From assembly GCA_025800435.1 (NCBI GenBank), contig JAOXRV010000606.1, forward strand, positions 1-10,450: a stretch of DNA of 10,450 bases, read 5' to 3'. This document shows positions 5,503 through 10,450 of the stretch, piece after piece. How positions within the stretch are numbered: position 1 is the first letter of the stretch; every line of letters starts with the position of its first letter. Both the position numbers and the translations under genes were made by a program. The notes under the pieces were generated by a model. It worked only from the letters and a program-made list of their open reading frames with translations. It was not told the DNA's origin and did not search any database. The DNA comes from Cellvibrionaceae bacterium. Lineage in GTDB: Bacteria; Pseudomonadota; Gammaproteobacteria; Pseudomonadales; Cellvibrionaceae.

Positions 5503-6482
5503 TGGCACAGCAACAACGTCCAGCACCGACCGAGGTGCGCCGTGTCGGGGTATTGGGCTGCGGTGTTATCGGCAGCAGTTGGGCCTGCCATTTTTTGCGC
5601 TACGGGCTTGAGGTGGTCGCCTACGACAGCGCCCCTGGGGCCGAGGCAAGGCTGCGTGCACGGGTGGCCGAGCTGTGGCCACAGCTTGAGCAGCTGGGCC
5701 TAAAACCCGGCGCCGGCATCAATAACTTAAGCTTTGCCAGTAGCATCGGCGAGCTGGGCCAGCAGGTGGCGTTGATTCAAGAAAGCACCCCCGAAAACCT
5801 CGAAGCCAAACAGCAATTGTTGGCCGAGCTGGATGCGGCCATTCCCGCCCACGTGGTTATCGCCTCAAGTACCTCGGGTTTTCCCATGAGTGATTTGCAA
5901 ACACTGTGTCGGCGCCCCGAGCGCACCGTGGTTTGCCACCCCTTTACCCCACCCCATATCGTGCCCTTTTGCGAGGTGGTCGGCGGCGCTAAAACCGAAC
6001 CGGCGGTGGTGGATTGGGCGGCCCAGTTTTTTCAACATTTTGGCAAAGAAGTGGCGAAGATGGAGCGCGAGCTACACGGCTTTATCGGCAATCGCCTGCA
6101 AGATGCGATCTGGCGCGAGGCCCTGCATATGGTCGCCAATGGCGAATGCTCGGTGGCGGATATCGACAAATCCATCGCCACCGGGCCAGGCCTGCGCTGG
6201 GCCATCTTTGGCCCCTGTATGAATATGGCCATGTGCGGCGGCGAAGGGGGTATGGCACGAATGCTCGACCATTTTGGCCCGTCCCTAAAAGAGCCCTGGA
6301 CACGGCTGCAAGCCCCCGAGCTGGACGATCAGTTATATCGCGCCATGGTCGAAGGCACCGATGAGATGCTGGCCGGGCGCAGCATGCTAGAGGTATTGCA
6401 AGAGCGCGATGAACTGCTGATACGAATTCGCAAAACCATCGACGATTACCGCCGTGAAAAAACCAAGCAAGTCGCCGACTGA
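5502..6482 (+). CDS. cdhA: L-carnitine dehydrogenase (CdhA type)
   Basis: NAD-dependent enzyme of 326 residues that oxidises L-carnitine to 3-dehydrocarnitine, the first step of the pathway, in the cytosol. It is built like 3-hydroxyacyl-CoA dehydrogenases. The Rossmann motif GCGVIG lies at 19-24, and D42 at the end of the second strand favours NAD over NADP. The catalytic pair is H146 in CHPFTPP and E158 in CEVVGG. Then come GFIGNRLQDAIWREALHM and the C-terminal helical domain. The block GPGLRWAIFGPCMNMAMCGGEGGM is characteristic of carnitine dehydrogenases rather than fatty-acid enzymes. There is no fused thioesterase domain, unlike some alphaproteobacterial forms; the thioesterase is the separate gene upstream of cdhR. 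GAGGG at 5489-5493 gives a good ribosome site 8 nt before the ATG inside cdhC. No terminator is evident downstream. Confidence 0.93.
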   Translation: MAQQQRPAPTEVRRVGVLGCGVIGSSWACHFLRYGLEVVAYDSAPGAEARLRARVAELWPQLEQLGLKPGAGINNLSFASSIGELGQQVALIQESTPENLEAKQQLLAELDAAIPAHVVIASSTSGFPMSDLQTLCRRPERTVVCHPFTPPHIVPFCEVVGGAKTEPAVVDWAAQFFQHFGKEVAKMERELHGFIGNRLQDAIWREALHMVANGECSVADIDKSIATGPGLRWAIFGPCMNMAMCGGEGGMARMLDHFGPSLKEPWTRLQAPELDDQLYRAMVEGTDEMLAGRSMLEVLQERDELLIRIRKTIDDYRREKTKQVAD

Positions 6483-6604
6483 CGTATTTAGACAAGTTAA
6501 CTTCGGCTATGGACAACTATTATGACAAATTTGCGATAGTGTATAGCCCAAGCCACAAAACGCATAACAACGAAATAGTACAATAACAATCCAAAGAGGC
6601 AAGC
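6483..6604 (+). promoter_or_regulatory. A/T-rich leader of the TonB receptor gene, possible promoter
   Basis: This 122-nt gap is much richer in A/T than its flanks. AGAGG (6595-6599) is a convincing ribosome site 5 nt before the receptor ATG. Possible -35 boxes are TGGACA (6510-6515) and ATGACA (6522-6527), and possible -10 boxes are GATAGT (6535-6540) and TATAGC (6542-6547). No pair has ideal spacing, so the promoter remains a suggestion. GACAA occurs three times (6491, 6512, 6524). No full TGTCGC-N8-AA half-site is present, so control by CdhR is not supported here. No terminator is visible, so read-through from cdhA is possible. Confidence 0.35.
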
Positions 6605-8752
6605 ATGAAACTCACCCCGCTCTATTGCTCCCTGGCACTGGCCGTATCCGCCGCTGCCCAAGGCCAAGATTTCGCCATTGAAGAAATTGTTGTCACCGCC
6701 CAAAAGCGCGCTGAAAACTTACAAGATGTGCCCATCGCCATCACCGCCATGAACCAGGAAATGCTCAAAGAGGCCGGCATTGTGGGCATCGACAATATCG
6801 CTCACTTTACCCCCGGCTTCGCCATGAGCTCCTACAATAAATCCAGCCCCCAGCCCTATATTCGCGGCATTGGCACCAACACCTCCGGCGCCGGCGATGA
6901 CGCCTCGGTGGCCATGTTTATCGACGATGTCTACATCAGCCGCGCCGGCGCCTACGACAGCAACCTATTCGACCTAGAGCGGGTCGAAGTACTGCGCGGC
7001 CCCCAGGGTACCTTATACGGTAAAAACGTGGTCGGCGGCGCCCTCAATATCACCACTCGCAAGCCCAATACCGAAGAGCTTGAAGCCAGTGTGCGCCTGG
7101 ATGTGGGCAACTACAATCGGCGCGGTGTGCAAGCCTATGTCAGCGGCCCGCTGGCCGATACGGTAGCGGCCAAACTGTCACTGGCTTCGCTCAAGCGCGA
7201 CGGTTTTGTCGACAACACCGTCACCGGCACCAAGCTGCGCGATACAGACACCCAAGCCGCCCGCGGTGGTTTGCTCTGGGATGCCTCGGACAAGCTCAGC
7301 GTCAGCTGGAACTGGGATGTATCCAAGGTGCGCGAATCCGGTGTGGGCCGGGTATTGGTCGGCGCGCCACTGCTCGGCGTGACGGCACTGGCGCCGAGCC
7401 TCAACCAGCGCGATAAAACCGACACCTTGAACGACGGCTTTACCGACCGCGATGTCTGGGGTACCTCGGTTAAGTTGGTGTGGGAGCAAGACTACGGCAC
7501 CTGGACCTCGGTGACCGCTTACCGCAGTTCCGAATACAGTTTTACCGACGACCTAGTACCGGCGCTTGATTTGCTCAGCGGCGCCAAGCTCAATTACTTC
7601 ACCAACCACACCGATGAAGACGAGAGCCAGTTCTCCCAGGAACTGCGCCTGGACAGCAGCGGCGAAGGCGCGCTGGAGTGGACCGTTGGCGTGTACTATT
7701 TTGACGACGATATCAAACGCCTGGAGCAGTGGGACACCAGTTTGGTCGGCACCCTGTTGAAAATTGGACAGACCCAGGGCCAGGCCGATGCCAGCAACCA
7801 AACTGAAAGCCAAGCGCTGTTCGCCCAGGCCAGCTACAACCTGGATGACTGGCGCTTTACCCTCGGCGGTCGCTACACCCGCGAGCGCAAAGACGCCAGC
7901 TTAGTGGGCCAGGGCTTTGAGCCTTTATATCTCAGCCTTTACGCGCCCTTTAGCGCCGCTGCGGATAAAACCTGGAACAACTTCTCGGGCAAGTTCAGCA
8001 TCGATTATATGGGCCTGGAAGACACCCTGATCTATCTATCGCTAAGCGAAGGCTTTAAATCCGGTGCCTTTAACTCCATCGCCGGCACCAAGGCCGCCGC
8101 CGAGCGTCCACTCAACCCAGAGCTGGCCACCCAGTATGAGCTCGGCATTAAATCCCAGTGGTTCGACAACCGGGTAAGGGTTAATGCGGTGGTATTTGAT
8201 ATCGACTACGAAGACCTGCAGGTATTCTACGCCGAGGGTCTGGATGTGCTGGTCGACAATGCCGGTCAAGCCAGCTCCAAAGGTGCCGAACTGGAACTGC
8301 TGGCGCTACCGGCTGCGGGCCTGGAGCTGAGCGCCAGTTATTCTTACCTGGATGCCAGCTACGATGAGTTTCTCACCAGCGGCCGCGACAACTCGGGCAA
8401 ACGCCTAACCCGGGCCCCCAAAAATAGCTATAACCTGGCCGCCAGCTACCGCCTGCCCCTGGGCGATATGGGCGAGCTGAGCTTGCGCCTGGATTACATC
8501 AACCAAGGCAGCATGTTCCTGTCTGCCGGTAACGAGGCGGCACTAAAACTACCGAGTTACGAGCTGTACAATGCCCGTCTAGGCTTTAGCGCCGCCGATG
8601 GCAGTTGGGAACTGGCCCTGTGGGGTAAAAACCTGGGCGATGCAGAGTACGCGATTCACCGCGCCGATCTGTCTACCCTGGGTAGCGCCACCACCTCAGA
8701 TATTCTCGGCGACCCGCGCACTTACGGCTTATCCTTTAGCTACCACCTGTAA
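6605..8752 (+). CDS. TonB-dependent outer-membrane receptor
   Basis: Energy-coupled outer-membrane importer of 715 residues. A signal peptide covers about 1-18 (hydrophobic core LYCSLALAVSAAA), followed by the TonB box IEEIVVTAQKR (25-35). The plug domain spans about 40-150, with DVPIAITAM, PYIRGIGTN and the typical LRGPQGTLYGKNVVGGALNITTRKP near 130-154. The rest is a 22-strand-type barrel rich in alternating aromatic strands, such as LGGRYTRERKD and LSLSEGFKSGAFNS, ending in YGLSFSYHL. There is no N-terminal STN signalling domain, so it probably does not talk to an anti-sigma factor. The substrate cannot be read from the sequence. Its place between the carnitine operon and a surface esterase suggests carnitine esters or another quaternary ammonium compound (inference), but this large receptor group also imports siderophores, sugars and other nutrients. 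Confidence 0.93.
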   Translation: MKLTPLYCSLALAVSAAAQGQDFAIEEIVVTAQKRAENLQDVPIAITAMNQEMLKEAGIVGIDNIAHFTPGFAMSSYNKSSPQPYIRGIGTNTSGAGDDASVAMFIDDVYISRAGAYDSNLFDLERVEVLRGPQGTLYGKNVVGGALNITTRKPNTEELEASVRLDVGNYNRRGVQAYVSGPLADTVAAKLSLASLKRDGFVDNTVTGTKLRDTDTQAARGGLLWDASDKLSVSWNWDVSKVRESGVGRVLVGAPLLGVTALAPSLNQRDKTDTLNDGFTDRDVWGTSVKLVWEQDYGTWTSVTAYRSSEYSFTDDLVPALDLLSGAKLNYFTNHTDEDESQFSQELRLDSSGEGALEWTVGVYYFDDDIKRLEQWDTSLVGTLLKIGQTQGQADASNQTESQALFAQASYNLDDWRFTLGGRYTRERKDASLVGQGFEPLYLSLYAPFSAAADKTWNNFSGKFSIDYMGLEDTLIYLSLSEGFKSGAFNSIAGTKAAAERPLNPELATQYELGIKSQWFDNRVRVNAVVFDIDYEDLQVFYAEGLDVLVDNAGQASSKGAELELLALPAAGLELSASYSYLDASYDEFLTSGRDNSGKRLTRAPKNSYNLAASYRLPLGDMGELSLRLDYINQGSMFLSAGNEAALKLPSYELYNARLGFSAADGSWELALWGKNLGDAEYAIHRADLSTLGSATTSDILGDPRTYGLSFSYHL

Positions 8753-8763
8753 CAACCAGCGGT

Positions 8764-8793
8764 AACAACGCCCCTGCAAGGGGGCGTTGTTTT
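8764..8793 (+). terminator. Rho-independent terminator after the TonB receptor gene
   Basis: A perfect 11-bp stem, AACAACGCCCC (8764-8774) with GGGGCGTTGTT (8781-8791), encloses the loop TGCAAG and is followed by TTTAT. It begins 11 nt after the receptor stop codon and ends 22 nt before the next ATG. The T tract is short, so some read-through into the hydrolase gene is likely. Confidence 0.82.
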
Positions 8794-8814
8794 ATCCACA
8801 CAGCGAAGATAACC

Positions 8815-10269
8815 ATGTCACGCTCTATTCTCTTTACCCTGTTAATCGTATTCGTCGCCCTTGGCTTGAACGCCTGCCAACATCACAGCACTGACGACGC
8901 TGCCGACGCAAGTTACCCAGTGGGCTCACGCACTGTTTTTATTCACGACCCCTCACGCCCGTTTGACCGAGTTGGTGGTGTTAATACCGGGGTGCGCACC
9001 TTAATTGCCGAGATCTGGTACCCGGCCGCTAACATCGCCGCTAGCCGACGCGCCCGCTATGGTGATTATGCCTTTGGCGATAAAGCCGTGCACCGACGCA
9101 TGATGAGCGAGACTTCGTTCTACCACCTCACCCCCAAAACGGTTCGCAGCGGTGTGAGCCAACAACAAATCGACAAGGCCATCGAGGAATTGTTTGAGCG
9201 CCAACGGGGCAGCTATGTCGATGCCCCAGTCGCCGCCGCTGGACCGTTTCCAGTGGTGGTCATGAGCCACGGCGATGCCGGCAGCCGCTACAATATGCAA
9301 ACTGTGTGCGAACACCTGGCCGCTCACGGCTATATCGTGATCGCCCCGGAGCACACCGGCAATAGCCCCTTTAGCCAAGTGGGCAAAAACCCCGCGCTGA
9401 CAAACGATAAGGATTACCGCCGCGCCATGGCCGAGGTCTTGCCCCGGCTCGATAGCCACGGTGTCTACGCTCACGAGCTGCCCATGGGCCAGAGCTATTA
9501 CCCCGACGGCGCCAGCCTGATGAGCCCAGAGGGTTTGGTCAAACTCGACGGCGCACTGCTTGAGCGCATCAATGATCTGCGCGCAGCGTTGGATTATTTG
9601 CAAACCATAAATCGCAGCGGCCCCTTGGCCGGCACAATAGACCTGCAGCGAATCGGTCTGATGGGCCGCTCATTTGGCGGAATCACTACCCTGGCGGCGC
9701 TGGCACTGGAAGATCGCTTTAGTGCGGGTATGTCTGTGGTACCGCCCTATATTCCCGATCTGCGCCCACTGCTGCCAGAGGCGGCACTCAAACCTGCCGG
9801 CACAGAATCGGTATTGCTCGGTGCTGAGCGCGAACACAGCTTTGCCCGCCTGCACAAACCCACCCTGCTGCTAGCGGCGGCTGAAGACCAGATTATTATC
9901 GACAGCAACCGCGCCCTGGCCCAAGCCATGAAGCTCAGCCCACCGAGCCCAGAGCAACCCCACCCGCTGCTCTACCAATTGTTCAGCCAAGCCCGGGTAC
10001 CCGCCTTTTGGGGGCTGCTGGCCAATACCGATCACGGCAGCTTGGGTGTCGCCGCCCCCTATTGGTGGCCCGATTTAAAAGCTAAACAAAAACCCCGCGC
10101 CCTAAACCCCGAGCAACGCTACACCTTAATGGATAGCGAAGCCGCCCACCGGCTGCAAAAAGATAAGGCACTGGCGTTTTTTGAGGTGTTTGTGAAGGGT
10201 GAGACGGCCGCTGGCGCACAGCTAAAAAAAGGTTTGGCGGCCGAGCTATGGGAAGTGCGAAATTTCTGA
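8815..10269 (+). CDS. Lipoprotein alpha/beta hydrolase, PAF-acetylhydrolase-like
   Basis: Predicted lipid-anchored esterase of 484 residues. The N-terminus is a lipoprotein signal with lipobox LNAC (18-21). Q22 after the Cys is not Asp, so outer-membrane sorting is expected. The alpha/beta-hydrolase core has the oxyanion region PVVVMSHGDAGSRYN (146-160), then CEHLAAHGYIVIAPEHTGN, as in the PAF-acetylhydrolase II family. The nucleophile elbow is GRSFGG with S286, and D358 in AAEDQ and H407 in TDHGS complete a plausible triad. Family enzymes release short acyl groups from choline phospholipids, which makes an acylcarnitine or other acyl-quaternary-amine substrate attractive here, comparable to the HocS acylcarnitine hydrolase of Pseudomonas clusters. 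That is inference from fold and neighbours. Only a weak GAAGAT lies before the ATG at 8815. It is separated from the receptor gene by a terminator, but may receive read-through. Confidence 0.88.
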   Translation: MSRSILFTLLIVFVALGLNACQHHSTDDAADASYPVGSRTVFIHDPSRPFDRVGGVNTGVRTLIAEIWYPAANIAASRRARYGDYAFGDKAVHRRMMSETSFYHLTPKTVRSGVSQQQIDKAIEELFERQRGSYVDAPVAAAGPFPVVVMSHGDAGSRYNMQTVCEHLAAHGYIVIAPEHTGNSPFSQVGKNPALTNDKDYRRAMAEVLPRLDSHGVYAHELPMGQSYYPDGASLMSPEGLVKLDGALLERINDLRAALDYLQTINRSGPLAGTIDLQRIGLMGRSFGGITTLAALALEDRFSAGMSVVPPYIPDLRPLLPEAALKPAGTESVLLGAEREHSFARLHKPTLLLAAAEDQIIIDSNRALAQAMKLSPPSPEQPHPLLYQLFSQARVPAFWGLLANTDHGSLGVAAPYWWPDLKAKQKPRALNPEQRYTLMDSEAAHRLQKDKALAFFEVFVKGETAAGAQLKKGLAAELWEVRNF

Positions 10270-10450
10270 CAACACCCGCACAAGCGAGTAGGCACTAGGG
10301 CCTCCATTTGACCGAATTTTCAGTCAGGAGTACTAGGGCACCTCGGAATAACTCAAGGCCCCGCAGGGCGGGCCCTAAAACACACATCTGCGGCGTTGCA
10401 CTGCTTGTAAAGGCGGCCGGCATTCACTGCGCAGCGCGCCTTGCAGCTGT
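10270..10450. other. Right-hand tail without a confident gene
   Basis: Two similar words, ACTAGGGCCTC (about 10306) and ACTAGGGCACCTC (about 10333), occur about 27 nt apart. A GC-rich imperfect stem, GGCCCCGC with GCGGGCC (about 10358-10374), lacks a T tract on either strand. On the minus strand, the frame from 10449 down to a stop at 10375-10377 is open for 24 codons and continues off the window. It could be the end of a convergent gene or part of a dispersed repeat. I cannot name it. Confidence 0.3.

Noticed and set aside
6491..6528. Three GACAA words upstream of the TonB receptor, two of them 21 bp apart, as a possible CdhR site
   Set aside because: On the reverse strand they give TTGTC only, without the GC of the core. 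They also point away from the receptor gene, unlike the two good operators.
10357..10376. Terminator after the hydrolase gene
   Set aside because: The GC-rich stem is imperfect, with a bulged C, and there is no T tract on either strand.

Overview
The window looks like chromosome of a free-living, probably aquatic gammaproteobacterium. The reasons are a gamma-type RNase E with a long disordered tail, a tRNA with encoded CCA, a TonB-dependent receptor with an EIVVTAQKR-type TonB box, moderately high G+C, and Pseudomonas-like carnitine genes. A Cellvibrionales/Spongiibacteraceae-type host is my guess; I cannot prove it from the sequence.

Layout. (1) 1-2246: the 3' two thirds of rne (RNase E), cut by the window edge, ending in a rho-independent terminator. 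(2) 2313-2480: promoter, tRNA-Ser(UGA) and terminator. (3) 2425-2943: an unusual gene-free tract of about 0.5 kb. The last 15 nt of the tRNA, including CCA, form the left arm of a 36-bp inverted repeat. The right arm opens a 73-bp element that is repeated 195 bp downstream with one mismatch. Around these copies lies a string of short hairpins and degenerate repeats that runs into the last codons of the next gene. (4) 2939-6482: a compact L-carnitine catabolic locus. A hotdog thioesterase (cdhB type, minus strand) and a GlxA/AraC-type activator (cdhR type, plus strand) diverge. They are followed by a two-gene operon: a BKACE-family dehydrocarnitine cleavage enzyme (cdhC type) overlapped by 1 nt by L-carnitine dehydrogenase (cdhA type). 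(5) 6605-10269: a TonB-dependent receptor with its own terminator, then a lipoprotein alpha/beta hydrolase of the PAF-acetylhydrolase type. (6) 10270-10450: a short tail with no confident gene.

How the genes fit together. L-carnitine is oxidised to 3-dehydrocarnitine (CdhA). CdhC then reacts it with acetyl-CoA to give betainyl-CoA and acetoacetate, and CdhB hydrolyses betainyl-CoA to glycine betaine and CoA. The regulator gene sits in the middle. Both flanking promoters carry the same tandem operator: two TGTCGC-N8-AA-N5-like half-sites exactly 21 bp apart, pointing at the gene. That is the half-site architecture described for Pseudomonas ArgR, another AraC-family protein with a GATase-like domain. 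I infer that these are the CdhR boxes. The TonB receptor and surface esterase may bring in and de-acylate carnitine esters, in the place held by CaiX and HocS in Pseudomonas; this is inference from position.

The two most interesting items are the paired 21-bp-period operators and the tRNA-Ser tail with inverted copies of the tRNA 3' end.
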